In this document: positions 55,882 through 64,000 of the stretch, one piece after another | How positions within the stretch are numbered: position 1 is the first letter of the stretch | Layout: each line of letters begins with the position of its first letter | Source: Thalassobaculum fulvum | GTDB taxonomy: Bacteria > Pseudomonadota > Alphaproteobacteria > Thalassobaculales > Thalassobaculaceae | Assembly (NCBI RefSeq): GCF_014652915.1 | Contig: NZ_BMZS01000017.1 | Location: 21,559-85,558 of the forward strand | Length of the DNA: 64,000 bases | Direction: 5' to 3' | Notes under the pieces: generated by a model | What the model was told of the DNA's origin: nothing | Databases searched by the model: none | What the model saw: only the letters and a program-made list of their open reading frames with translations | Translations under genes and position numbers: made by a program

Positions 55882-56532
55882 TCAGGCCGCTGCCACATAG
55901 GGCTCGAGCGCCATCGCCGCCCGCCCGCGCCGGATCGGCAGGCAGTCGGGCGGAAAGTCCTGGCGGAACCGCCCGCCGGCGTCGCGGATCGCAGCGACGA
56001 AGCGCGGCAGGTGCGCCATCGCGCCGGTCGGCAGGTCGTGGATCACCAGCAGGGTCCAGGCCTGCGTCCGGCACTGGGCGAGCGCGGTCTCGACCCAGGC
56101 CTCGGGCTCGGCCCAGTCGCGCGGGATCGCATTCCACAGCACGCAGGTGTAGCCGCCGGCCAGCAGGTGGTCGCGCACCGCCGGACCCATCAGGTGCGGC
56201 CCGAGCCTGCCGCCGCCGCCGAACGGCCGGAACAGCCGGTCCGGGTGTGCGAGGTCGCCGATCAGCGCCTCGGTGCGGACGACCTCGGCCACGGCCATCT
56301 CCGGATCGGTGCCGAGACCGAGCGGGGTCGAGTGGCTGTAGGTGTGGTTGCCGATCCAGTGGCCCTCGGCATGCGCGCGCGCCGCCAGCGCCCGGCGCCC
56401 GGGCATCGCCAGCTTGTGGCCGAGCACGAAGAAGCTGGCCCTGATGCCCTCGACCGCCAGCACGTCGAGCACGCCCGGCGTCACCTCCGGCTCGGGACCG
56501 TTGTCGAAGCTCAGGGTGACGTCGAAGGTCAT
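55882..56532 (-). CDS. Polysaccharide deacetylase family protein
   Basis: A 216-residue NodB-homology protein. Motif 1 reads SFDNGPEP (8-15), where classical enzymes have TFDDGP: the second Asp, a metal ligand, is Asn11 here. Motif 2 GNHTYSHS is intact. No signal peptide is visible, so it may act in the cytosol. Because of the Asn, either metal binding is changed or the substrate differs from N-acetylated sugars. It converges with the GNAT gene and precedes (on the transcript follows) the dihydroorotase gene by 10 bases. Confidence 0.88.
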   Translation of the reverse strand: MTFDVTLSFDNGPEPEVTPGVLDVLAVEGIRASFFVLGHKLAMPGRRALAARAHAEGHWIGNHTYSHSTPLGLGTDPEMAVAEVVRTEALIGDLAHPDRLFRPFGGGGRLGPHLMGPAVRDHLLAGGYTCVLWNAIPRDWAEPEAWVETALAQCRTQAWTLLVIHDLPTGAMAHLPRFVAAIRDAGGRFRQDFPPDCLPIRRGRAAMALEPYVAAA

Positions 56533-56542
56533 CGCGCGGGGC

Positions 56543-57883
56543 CTACTTCCCCCTGAGCGTCGACCAGAACCGCACCGGCTCGCCGATCGGGCTCGCCAGC
56601 ACCTCGTCGTCCTTCATGACCAGGTTGCCGCGCACCACCGTGGCGATCGGCCAGCCGGTCACGGCCATGCCGGCAAACGGCGTCCAGCCGCACTTGCTGG
56701 CGATCCAGGCGTCGGTGATCTCGCGCTCGGCCTTCAGGTCGACGATCGCGAAGTCGGCGTCGAAGCCCATGGCGATCCGGCCCTTGCCGGCAATGCCGTA
56801 GATCCGCTGCGGCCCGGCCGAGGTCAGGTCGACCAGCCGCTGCAGGGTCAGCCGGCCCTTGGCCATGTGGTCGAGCAGCAGCGGCAGCAGGGTCTGCACC
56901 CCCGGCATGCCGGACGGACTCGAGGGATACGGCCGCTGCTTCTCCTCCAAGGTATGCGGGGCGTGGTCCGAGCCGATGACGTCGATGGTGCCGTCCTCGA
57001 TCGCCCGCCACAGCGCCGCCCGGTGCCGCTCGTCGCGCACCGGCGGGTTCATCTGCGCCTTGGAGCCGAGCCGTTCGTAGCACTCGGGGGCGGCCATGGT
57101 GAGGTGGTTCAGCGTGGTCTCGACGGAGGCGACGTCCTTGTGCCGGCCGAGGAACTCCAGCTCCTCGGCGCAGGTGACGTGCAGCACATGGACCGGCCGG
57201 CCGGCCTCGGTGCCGAGCCGGACGATCCGCTGGGTCGCCAGCAGCGCCGCCTGCTCGTCGCGCCAGATCGGGTGGGCACGCGGGTGCGCCGCCTCCTTGG
57301 CGATGTGCTGGCGCTCCTTCAGGCGCTCCTCGTCCTCGGCGTGCACCGCCACCCGGCGCCGGCCGTTGGCCAGGATGCGGGCCAGCAGCTCGTCCTTGTC
57401 GGCCAGCAGCGAGCCGGTCGAGGAGCCCATGAACACCTTGACGCCGGCGCAGCCGTGCAGGCGCTCCAGCTCGCCGAGCTCGGCGACGTTGTCCTCGGAG
57501 CCGCCGACGAAATAGGCGTGGTCGCACCAGGCCCGGCCGGCCGAGCGGGCCAGCTTGTCCTCCAGCTCGGCCTTGTGGAGGGTCAGCGGCGAGGTGTTCG
57601 GCATCTCGAAGAACGCCGTCACGCCGCCCTTCACCGCCGCCTTGCTGCCGGTGGCGATGTCCTCCTTGTGCTCCAGGCCGGGCTCGCGGAAATGCACCTG
57701 GGTGTCGATCACGCCGGGCAGCACGTGCAGGCCCTTGGCGTCGAGCGTCGAGGCGGTCGCAGCACCACCGAGGTCGCCGAAGGCGACGATCTTGCCGCCG
57801 CGCACCCCGACGTCGGTCTCGGTCGGCCCCGAGGGCGTGAACACCGTGCCGCCGCGCACCACCAGATCGAACGTCTCCGCCAT
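56543..57883 (-). CDS. Class I dihydroorotase-type amidohydrolase
   Basis: A 446-residue zinc enzyme closing carbamoyl-aspartate to dihydroorotate in pyrimidine synthesis, or a close cyclic-amidase relative. The HxH-type site reads VHFREPG (His64, Arg66; the first His is Thr-Gln-Val-His with Gln62 in place of the usual His), the bridging Lys149 is in AGVKVFMGSSTG, and IGSDHAPHTLEEKQ is intact. PyrC class I usually has DxHxHxR; here D60-T-Q-V-H64. The start is at 57883 after GGAGA. AllB-type allantoinase is the alternative. Confidence 0.85.
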   Translation of the reverse strand: MAETFDLVVRGGTVFTPSGPTETDVGVRGGKIVAFGDLGGAATASTLDAKGLHVLPGVIDTQVHFREPGLEHKEDIATGSKAAVKGGVTAFFEMPNTSPLTLHKAELEDKLARSAGRAWCDHAYFVGGSEDNVAELGELERLHGCAGVKVFMGSSTGSLLADKDELLARILANGRRRVAVHAEDEERLKERQHIAKEAAHPRAHPIWRDEQAALLATQRIVRLGTEAGRPVHVLHVTCAEELEFLGRHKDVASVETTLNHLTMAAPECYERLGSKAQMNPPVRDERHRAALWRAIEDGTIDVIGSDHAPHTLEEKQRPYPSSPSGMPGVQTLLPLLLDHMAKGRLTLQRLVDLTSAGPQRIYGIAGKGRIAMGFDADFAIVDLKAEREITDAWIASKCGWTPFAGMAVTGWPIATVVRGNLVMKDDEVLASPIGEPVRFWSTLRGK

Positions 57884-58016
57884 CGCTTCGTCTCCAATCA
57901 CCGGCCGTGGCCGCAGCATAGTCGTGTCGGCCGCGACGGCAACGGGAAGCGGAAAGGTTGTCGAACCGCCGGCGGCGGGTACTCTGTCTGCGGATGGGCA
58001 AGGGGGCGGCACGCGA

Positions 58017-59180
58017 ATGACCGAACACCGGGAGGAGCCGGCCGAAACCGTCCGGAACGGCGAGTTGCGCGCCTGGTCGCCGACCCGCTCGCTCAAACCG
58101 GCGCCCCGCCTCGCCTACGAGTCCCCGGGCTACCGGCGGCTGTTGGGCCTGCATGCGGTCAACACGCTGCTGACGGTCGCGACCTTGTCGGTCTGGCGGT
58201 TCTGGGCGAGCAGCCGGGTTCGCCGGCTGCTGTGGGCCCACATCCGGTTCGACGGAGAGCCGCTCGAGTACACCGGCGACGGCCTGGAGATCTTCGTCGG
58301 CTTCCTGAAGGTGATCGTGCTGATCCTGCTGCCGGTCGCGGTTGTGGTGACCAGCCTGCAGGTCGCGGTGCTCGACTCCGCCCCCGGCCTCACCGACGCA
58401 CTCTCGCTGGTCTATGCGCTCGGGCTGTTCTGGCTGGTCGCCCTCGGCCGCTATCTCAGCCTGCGCTACCGCACCTCGCGGACGCGCTGGCGCGGTATCC
58501 GCGGCCGGCTGGCCGGCAGCGTACGCGGCTACCTGTGGCTGACCTTGTGGACCTACCTGGCGACGTTCATGACCTTCGGGTTCTTCAAGCCGTGGATGGA
58601 CGCCCGGCGGATCCGATACGCCCTGCACGGCGCCCGCGCCGGGAACCTGCCGGTCGACTGCCGCATCACCGGCGGCAGCCTGTTCTGGTCCTGGCTGGTG
58701 GCCTGGCTGCTGTGGCCGTTCAGCTTCGGGCTGTCGTATTTCTGGTACCGGGCCCGGATGTTCCGCATGACCGCCGACCGCACCGGCGTCGGGCCGCTGC
58801 GCCTCGGCTTCACCGCGTCGGGCTGGCAGCACGCCTGGCTGTGGCTCGGCAACGGCGCCCTGCTGTTCGGCCCGGCGCTCCTGGCGATGCTCGCGCTGAT
58901 GCCCGGGCTGTTCGCGACGCTGGAAGCGGTCGGCGCCAATGGCGGGCAGCCGGACGCCACCGACGTGCAGTGGCGGGTCGCCGTCGGGATCCTCCCGGTC
59001 TATGCGGTGTTCGGGCTCTCCTACCTCCTGTTGATGCCGGTGATCTGGGAGCGCCGGATACGGTTCACCTGCCGTCACCTGGTCGTGCTCGGCACGATCG
59101 ACCTCGCCGCCGTCCGCCAGGCCGACGACGACGCCACTTTGGCCGGCGAAGGCCTGGCCGGCGACTTCGATGCTTTCTGA
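58017..59180 (+). CDS. DUF898 (YjgN-like) membrane protein
   Basis: A 387-residue inner-membrane protein with about six helices. The DUF898 pattern is clear: YRRLLGLHAVNTLLTVATLSVWRFWASSRVRRLLWAHIRFDGEPLEYTGDG, then YLWLTLWTYLATFMTFGFFKPW. Function is unknown. Its 3' end overlaps the M48 protease start by 11 bases. DUF898 and M48 genes are often paired in proteobacteria, so it may be a membrane partner of the protease. Start is the ATG at 58017 after GGGGGCGG. Confidence 0.88.
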   Translation: MTEHREEPAETVRNGELRAWSPTRSLKPAPRLAYESPGYRRLLGLHAVNTLLTVATLSVWRFWASSRVRRLLWAHIRFDGEPLEYTGDGLEIFVGFLKVIVLILLPVAVVVTSLQVAVLDSAPGLTDALSLVYALGLFWLVALGRYLSLRYRTSRTRWRGIRGRLAGSVRGYLWLTLWTYLATFMTFGFFKPWMDARRIRYALHGARAGNLPVDCRITGGSLFWSWLVAWLLWPFSFGLSYFWYRARMFRMTADRTGVGPLRLGFTASGWQHAWLWLGNGALLFGPALLAMLALMPGLFATLEAVGANGGQPDATDVQWRVAVGILPVYAVFGLSYLLLMPVIWERRIRFTCRHLVVLGTIDLAAVRQADDDATLAGEGLAGDFDAF

Positions 59181-60246
59181 CCGGACCGCCCGGCGGCCCT
59201 CCGCGCGGTTGTTCGACGGGGTCAGCGCGCGCGACCACGCGGTCACGGTCGCCGTGGCGGCCGGCCGGCTCGTGATCGTGCCGGACGAGCCCTCGGCCCC
59301 GCCCGAGTGCCCGCTGGAGTGGCCGCTGTCCGAGAGCTACCCGACCGCCGCCGGGCGGGCCGACCGCCTGACCGTGACGACCCGCGCCGCGCCAGAGGCC
59401 CGGCTGGTCATCGTCGACCGGGAACTCCGGGCTGCCGTCGCACCGCTGCTCGCCGCCCGCGCGGCGGAGAACCCGGCGCGCCACGCGGCGGTCCGCTGGG
59501 CGGTCGGCCTCGGTGTCGTGGTGCTGCTGATCGCCGCGGCCGCCGGCTTCGCCTCGCGGCACGCCGCCGGCTTGCTGCCGCCCGGCTGGGGCGGCGGGCT
59601 GTCCGACGCCACGCTGGAGCAGCTCGCCGAGGTCTACCCGGCCTGCGAGGCACCCGACGGGATCGCCGCGCTCGACCGGTTGGCGACCCGCATGGCCGAC
59701 GTCCTCGACGGGCCCCGCCCGCAGGTCCTGACGGTCCGCTGGGACCTGGTCAACGCCTTCGCCCTGCCCGGCGGCCGGATCGTCCTGACATCCGGACTGA
59801 TCGACCGCGCGGCCTCTCCGCAGGCGCTGGCCAGCGTGCTGGCCCACGAGGTCGGGCACGTCGCCCGGCGTGACCCGCTGGCCCGCGTGCTGCGCGACAA
59901 GCTGGTCGATATCGCCCTGGCGGCGGTGTTCGGCGTCTCGCTCGACGTCGGGACGACCGGCGCGGTCGCCGGTTTCCTGCTCGACAACAGCTATACCCGG
60001 GACCAGGAGGACGGCGCCGACGTCGCCGCCATCCGGATTCTGAACGCCCTCGACATCGACCCGGGCCCGGGGGCGCGGTTCTTCGACCGGCTCGCCGAAG
60101 CCGACGACGGCCTCGGCGCCGTCACCTGGCTGCGCAGCCACCCGCTGTCGGCGGACCGGGCCGAGCGACTGCGCCGCGGCGGGACCGGGGGTGGCCCCGG
60201 CATGACGGCGGAGGAATGGCGCGCCGTCGAGGCGTTGTGCCCCTGA
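59170..60246 (+). CDS. M48-family membrane metalloprotease
   Basis: A 358-residue zinc protease. The zinc site HEVGH is at 226-230 and a third acidic ligand lies in YTRDQEDGADV (about 274-284). One membrane helix spans about 109-127, so the protease domain is probably periplasmic. The N-terminal 100 residues lack a recognised domain. It overlaps the DUF898 gene by 11 bases. Role is likely envelope protein turnover, by analogy with HtpX/BepA relatives. Confidence 0.9.
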   Translation: MLSDRTARRPSARLFDGVSARDHAVTVAVAAGRLVIVPDEPSAPPECPLEWPLSESYPTAAGRADRLTVTTRAAPEARLVIVDRELRAAVAPLLAARAAENPARHAAVRWAVGLGVVVLLIAAAAGFASRHAAGLLPPGWGGGLSDATLEQLAEVYPACEAPDGIAALDRLATRMADVLDGPRPQVLTVRWDLVNAFALPGGRIVLTSGLIDRAASPQALASVLAHEVGHVARRDPLARVLRDKLVDIALAAVFGVSLDVGTTGAVAGFLLDNSYTRDQEDGADVAAIRILNALDIDPGPGARFFDRLAEADDGLGAVTWLRSHPLSADRAERLRRGGTGGGPGMTAEEWRAVEALCP

Positions 60247-60252
60247 CCGACG

Positions 60253-60819
60253 CTACAACGGCTTGCCCCGGACCCGGTCGCGCAGCGCCTCGATGTTCTC
60301 CAACCCGGCCAGGTGCGGATTGATCTTCAGGGCCGCCTCGAACGCCTCCAGCGCCTCGGCCGGCCGGTTCTGGGCGAGCCGGCACAGCCCCAGGCCCGAC
60401 AACGCCCCGAAATGCCGGGGCTCGAGCGCCAGGGTCCGGCGGATGTCGGCGACCGACCCGTCGATGTCGCCGAGCGCGTAGCGCACGGTGGCCCGCTTGT
60501 TCCAGCCCTCGGCGAACCCCGGCGCGCCGGCCACCACCGCGTCGAACGCCCGCATGGCGTCGAAGCCCTGGCCGAGCTCCATGAACCGAAGGCCCCTCTG
60601 CATCGCCTCCTCGACCCCGGAACCGGCCGGCGGCCGCACCCAGATCTGCCAGATCCGGGCCTCGAGCGTCTGCGCCCTATCGGCCCGGTCGGTCACCGCC
60701 AGTTCCGAGAACAACGCTTCCAGCCGAGGGTCGTCCTGGTCAGCGTTCGCGTCTCCACAATCAAATAGCGAATGTGCCGCAACCAAAAGCAGTACGCACG
60801 AGAGCCTCTTTAGAATCAT
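60253..60819 (-). CDS. Exported TPR protein
   Basis: A 188-residue periplasmic protein with a signal peptide (MILKRLSCVLLLVAAHSL, to about 26) and three TPR units (MRAFDAVVAGAPGFAEGWNKRATVRYALGD and following) at about 80-185. The last repeat ends in a typical ALKINPHLAGLENIEALRDR. The ATG at 60819 is preferred for the signal peptide; an in-frame ATG at 60861 adds 14 residues. Function is unknown; relatives help assemble the envelope. Confidence 0.85.
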   Translation of the reverse strand: MILKRLSCVLLLVAAHSLFDCGDANADQDDPRLEALFSELAVTDRADRAQTLEARIWQIWVRPPAGSGVEEAMQRGLRFMELGQGFDAMRAFDAVVAGAPGFAEGWNKRATVRYALGDIDGSVADIRRTLALEPRHFGALSGLGLCRLAQNRPAEALEAFEAALKINPHLAGLENIEALRDRVRGKPL

Positions 60820-60931
60820 TGCGGTCAACCCTCGTCGACTTGTGGATCTGTCAAATGCCATATGAAACCCATCGTTAACTTTTGCTTCCCATCCTTATAG
60901 GCAACCAAAGTGGGATTGGGAGGGAACAAAC

Positions 60932-62101
60932 ATGAAAGCCCAGGCTATCATTCGCAGCACCGTACTGGCCGCAACTGCTTGCCTCGCCGCCGTTTCGGCC
61001 TTGGCGGAGAGTTCTGGAGTCACTGCCGACAAGATCATTTTCGGGCAGGCCGCGGCCTTTGAAGGACCCGCTGCAGCGCTCGGCAACAACATGAAGCTCG
61101 GGATCGACGCGGCATTTGCGGAAGCGAACGCCGCCGGTGGCGTCAACGGCCGGCAACTGTCGGTCATTCGCTACGACGACAGCTACGAGCCGGACAAGTC
61201 CGTCGCGGCAACCCGCAAGCTGATCGACGAAGACAAGGTCTTCGCGTTGATCGGCCCGGTCGGGACCCCGACCACGCTGGTCACCCAGCCGATCGCGACC
61301 GAAGCCGGCGTGCCCTTCATCGGTCCCTTCACCGGTGCCGGCTTCCTGCGCAAGCCCGAAAACGGCAACGTCATCAATGTACGGGCGACCTACGACCAGG
61401 AGACCGAGGCCTGGATCGAGTACCTGACAACGGTCAAGAAGGCCCAGAAGATCGCCATCCTGTACCAGGACGACGGCTTCGGGCGTGTCGGTCTCGCCGG
61501 CGTCCAGAAGGCGATGGAGAAGCGCGGCCTCAAGCTGGTCGGGGAAGCGACCTACCCACGCAACACCACGGCGGTCAAATCGGCCGTGGTCGACCTGCGG
61601 AAGGCCGATCCCGACGCGATCGTCATGGTCGGCGCCTACAAGCCGATCGCCGAGTTCGTGAAGCTTTCCCGCAAGCTGAAGATGGATCCGACCTTCATCA
61701 CCATTTCGTTCGTCGGTTCCGAAGCACTGGCGGCCGAGCTTGGCAAGGACGGCGCCGGGGTGATCATCAGCCAGGTCGTGCCGTTCCCATTCGATGCGGC
61801 AACGCCGGTCGTCGCCGCCTACCAGAAGGCGTTGGCCGCTGTCGACCCGAACGCCAAGCCGGGCTTCGGCTCGCTCGAAGGCTACATGGTCGGCCGCCTG
61901 ACCGTCGAAGCCCTCCGCATCGCCGGCGCGGACGTGACCCGGGACACGCTGTTGAAGGCGATCTACGACACCGGGACTTTCGACCTCGGCGGTGCCGTCA
62001 TGAAGTTCGGCGTCGGCGACAACCAGGGAATGGAAACGGTGTATCTTACCGAGATCCTGGCTGACGGGACTTTCCGGGCCATCGGCTCGTCGACAAACTG
62101 A
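60932..62101 (+). CDS. Periplasmic branched-chain-amino-acid-type binding protein
   Basis: A 389-residue type I periplasmic binding protein (Peripla_BP_6). A signal peptide (1-25, ending SALA) is followed by IIFGQAAAFEGPAAALGNNMKLGIDAAFAEANAAGGVNG, the family first strand and helix. Ligand is not proven; amino acids or similar small molecules are likely. No permease or ATPase gene follows; a membrane sensor gene does, 88 bases later, so it may be a receptor rather than a transporter part. GGGAGGGAACAAAC precedes the ATG. Confidence 0.93.
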   Translation: MKAQAIIRSTVLAATACLAAVSALAESSGVTADKIIFGQAAAFEGPAAALGNNMKLGIDAAFAEANAAGGVNGRQLSVIRYDDSYEPDKSVAATRKLIDEDKVFALIGPVGTPTTLVTQPIATEAGVPFIGPFTGAGFLRKPENGNVINVRATYDQETEAWIEYLTTVKKAQKIAILYQDDGFGRVGLAGVQKAMEKRGLKLVGEATYPRNTTAVKSAVVDLRKADPDAIVMVGAYKPIAEFVKLSRKLKMDPTFITISFVGSEALAAELGKDGAGVIISQVVPFPFDAATPVVAAYQKALAAVDPNAKPGFGSLEGYMVGRLTVEALRIAGADVTRDTLLKAIYDTGTFDLGGAVMKFGVGDNQGMETVYLTEILADGTFRAIGSSTN

Positions 62102-62124
62102 CGAGCGAAACTCTACCAAAATCA

Positions 62125-62155
62125 GGGTAGCCCCGGCCTCGCCACGGGGCTACCC
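62125..62155 (+). terminator. Perfect hairpin between binding protein and sensor genes
   Basis: GGGTAGCCCC (62125-62134) and GGGGCTACCC (62146-62155) form a 10-bp perfect stem with an 11-base loop. No T run follows, so it may be an attenuator giving less sensor than binding protein, or a 3'-end stabiliser. Confidence 0.6.
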
Positions 62156-62189
62156 GCTCTACAACGAAGCGAGCCAGGGAGGAACACCG

Positions 62190-64000
62190 ATGACCGAAAT
62201 CGAACCGAGCCCCGAGGACAAGGCTCCGGAGCGCAGGACTCGTTTCGGTATCGGCCCCAGGCTTTACTCCGCTTTCGGCGCTATCACAGCCTTGACCGTC
62301 TTGGCCGTGGGCCTTTCGTGGGTCGCCTTCGAGAACGTGCGCGGGACGCTCGACAACATCGCCAATCACGCGGTGCCGGTACTTGCCAGCAGTTTCCAGC
62401 TCGCAGCCGAGTCGGCGTCGGCCGCCGCCGTCGCGCCGAACATCATCTCCGCCCCGTCCGACGAAGCGCGCGACGCCGCTCGTGCCCAGATGGCGACCAG
62501 CCTGAAGCAGGTCGATGCGGCCACCGAAACGCTCGCCGCTTTCGACGAGGCGACCGGTGCCAACTTCCGCCCGCTCGCCAATGGCCTCCGCGAGCAGCTC
62601 AACGTGCTGGACGAGGCGGTCAAGCGCCGCGAGCTCGCGCGCGCGAGCCTGTCCACCGCGATGGAACAGGTGCTCGCCGCGCACAGGGACTTCCTGGCGA
62701 TCATCAGGCCCCAGGTTGATGACGCTACCTTCAATCTCGTACTCGCCAGCGAGGAGACCACCGGCGAAGTGACCGATACGATCGACCGGCTGGTCCAAAC
62801 CGAGGTCGCGGGCCTGCAGGCCGCATTGACGCTTTCGGCCGCCGGCCAGCGGCTACTCGGGATCATGGCGCGCTCGACCCAGATCACAGACCTGGAGAAA
62901 CTCGCCACTGAGGAGACGCTGTTCGGCAAAGCCGCGATCGACATGAAGAAGACGATCGATCAGCTGCCGAAGACTGCCGACGGCCAGAAGCTCGCCGACC
63001 TTGCATCGCAACTGATCGGTCTCGGGATCGGGGATTGGTCGGCCTTTGCCATCCGCAGGGGCGAGCTCTCCTGGGTCGACCTGACTCCCGAGCAGTACGA
63101 GGAGGTCCAGAGCCAGCGCAAGAGCTTCGACCCGAGGATCGTCGAGGTCGCCGAGGCCTTCGACGAGGCTGTCACGCCGGTGGTCAACAGTGCGCGCATC
63201 GCCCTGATAGGCGGCAGCAGCGACTTGTCCGCCAATCTCGAGGACCGGATCACGACTCTGGTCGAGAAGGACGTCGCCCAGCTGCGCCAGATGCTCGAAA
63301 CCCTCGCCGAGGCCAACATGGCCATCGGCCTGATGAGCGCCGCGACCAGCGCACCGGATACCGACCGGCTTTCGGTCCTGCGGAGCGCCTTTGTCAGCTC
63401 CGGCCAGACCCTCGAAACCCTCGTCGGATCGCTGGAGGAGTCAGAGGCCCTGGTGCCGGTCGCCGAGAAGGCTCGCGCCCTGGTCGCGCTGGGCCTCGGC
63501 GACGACAGCATATTCGGGCGACGGCAAATGGTTCTGGCCGACGAGGCGGAGGCCGGGAACGCCCTGGCCCAGGTTCAGGAACTCGCCCAGCGTTTCGACG
63601 CGATGGTCGACCAGCAGGTCTCGCTTGCGATGCAGCAGGCCGACACCGGAGCCCGTTCCGCCAACGCGGCGGTCGACCGCAGCGAGATGGCCCTGCTCGC
63701 GCTTGCCGCCGTCAGCATCCTGATCAGCCTCGGGATCGCCTGGCTGGTGGTCAACCGGGCCGTGGTCCGGCGTCTGCTGCGTCTCGCCGAGACCATGCGC
63801 GTCATCGCCGGCGGAGAGCACGACACCGAGGTCGACACCGCCGGCCGCGACGAGATCACCGAGATGGCCCGGGCGGTCGCGGTGTTCCGCGACAACGCGA
63901 TCGAGGTCGAGCGGCTGCAGGCCGAGCAGATCGCGGCCGAGAAGCGGGCCTCGGAGGAGCGCCAGGTGCAGCGGGTGCAGCTGGCCGACGCGTTCGAGAG
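62190..64000 (+). CDS. Membrane sensor with HAMP domain (chemoreceptor-like), partial
   Basis: The gene runs off the window end; 603 codons are visible. Residues 1-26 are cytosolic, a first helix lies at about 27-49, a large (about 450 residues) helix-rich periplasmic region follows, a second helix spans about 500-523, and a HAMP domain about 524-577 (RRLLRLAETMRVIAGGEHDTEVDTAGRDEITEMARAVAVFRDN). The last residues (VQLADAFE) match chemoreceptors of alphaproteobacteria, but no methyl-accepting or kinase domain is visible yet. GGAGG lies 7 bases before the ATG at 62190. It follows a periplasmic binding protein gene, suggesting a receptor-ligand pair as in TorT/TorS. Confidence 0.85.
   Translation, partial: MTEIEPSPEDKAPERRTRFGIGPRLYSAFGAITALTVLAVGLSWVAFENVRGTLDNIANHAVPVLASSFQLAAESASAAAVAPNIISAPSDEARDAARAQMATSLKQVDAATETLAAFDEATGANFRPLANGLREQLNVLDEAVKRRELARASLSTAMEQVLAAHRDFLAIIRPQVDDATFNLVLASEETTGEVTDTIDRLVQTEVAGLQAALTLSAAGQRLLGIMARSTQITDLEKLATEETLFGKAAIDMKKTIDQLPKTADGQKLADLASQLIGLGIGDWSAFAIRRGELSWVDLTPEQYEEVQSQRKSFDPRIVEVAEAFDEAVTPVVNSARIALIGGSSDLSANLEDRITTLVEKDVAQLRQMLETLAEANMAIGLMSAATSAPDTDRLSVLRSAFVSSGQTLETLVGSLEESEALVPVAEKARALVALGLGDDSIFGRRQMVLADEAEAGNALAQVQELAQRFDAMVDQQVSLAMQQADTGARSANAAVDRSEMALLALAAVSILISLGIAWLVVNRAVVRRLLRLAETMRVIAGGEHDTEVDTAGRDEITEMARAVAVFRDNAIEVERLQAEQIAAEKRASEERQVQRVQLADAFE

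Overview
The window reads as an ordinary chromosomal stretch of a high-G+C alphaproteobacterium. The evidence is a two-piece, circularly permuted tmRNA gene next to an alpha-type sspB, a DUF2336 protein, an hflK-hflC-DUF2065-degP block, an mreBCD-mrdA-rodA block and a fused 4TM/12TM TAXI-TRAP permease. A Rhodospirillales-like host is my inference from this gene mix. I see no rRNA, tRNA, phage, insertion sequence or CRISPR array. Gene density is very high and many adjacent stops and starts overlap (ATGA, TGATG).

Layout. 1-7.5 kb (minus strand): a PAS-GGDEF protein, then the elongasome genes rodA, mrdA, mreD, mreC, mreB. 7.5-11.2 kb: ilvC, ilvN, ilvB (branched-chain amino acids). 11.3-20.1 kb: miaA and serB diverging, a radical SAM/SPASM protein with an FNR-like box, degP, DUF2065, hflC, hflK, mrp and folA. 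20.1-24.0 kb: two convergent TPR/glycosyltransferase-like paralogues and thyA. 24.1-27.3 kb: permuted ssrA, sspB, class I fumarase and a small alpha/beta hydrolase. 27.3-33.2 kb: a small membrane protein, DUF2336, UspA and a TAXI-TRAP transporter. 33.5-43.6 kb: a lone receiver domain, a class III aminotransferase, an M23 peptidase, an Mla-type lipid ABC transporter (mlaE-F-D plus lipoprotein), apt, an acuI-like reductase and an AidB-like acyl-CoA dehydrogenase.

43.7-49.4 kb is the least ordinary region. It holds a YcaO enzyme followed by a BTAD/TPR regulator on the plus strand. Converging on these from the minus strand are a haem peroxidase of the animal type and a 132-residue protein resembling nitrile-hydratase-like leader peptides. 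Together they could form a small peptide-modification (RiPP-like) locus that includes a peroxidase. This is my main candidate for something undescribed, and it rests on motif reading only.

49.6-60.9 kb is mixed metabolism: GNAT enzymes, a thiolase, a GMC oxidoreductase, an AbrB-Doc toxin-antitoxin pair with a palindrome over its -10 box, a class I/II aminotransferase, a polysaccharide deacetylase with an FDNGP motif, a class I dihydroorotase, and a DUF898-M48 pair. 60.9-64 kb holds a Leu/Ile/Val-type binding protein followed by a large membrane sensor (HAMP) cut by the window end.

Functional groups: envelope growth (mre/rod/PBP2), protein quality control (degP, hflKC, ssrA-sspB), lipid trafficking (mla), folate/thymidylate (folA, thyA) and branched-chain amino acid synthesis (ilvBNC).
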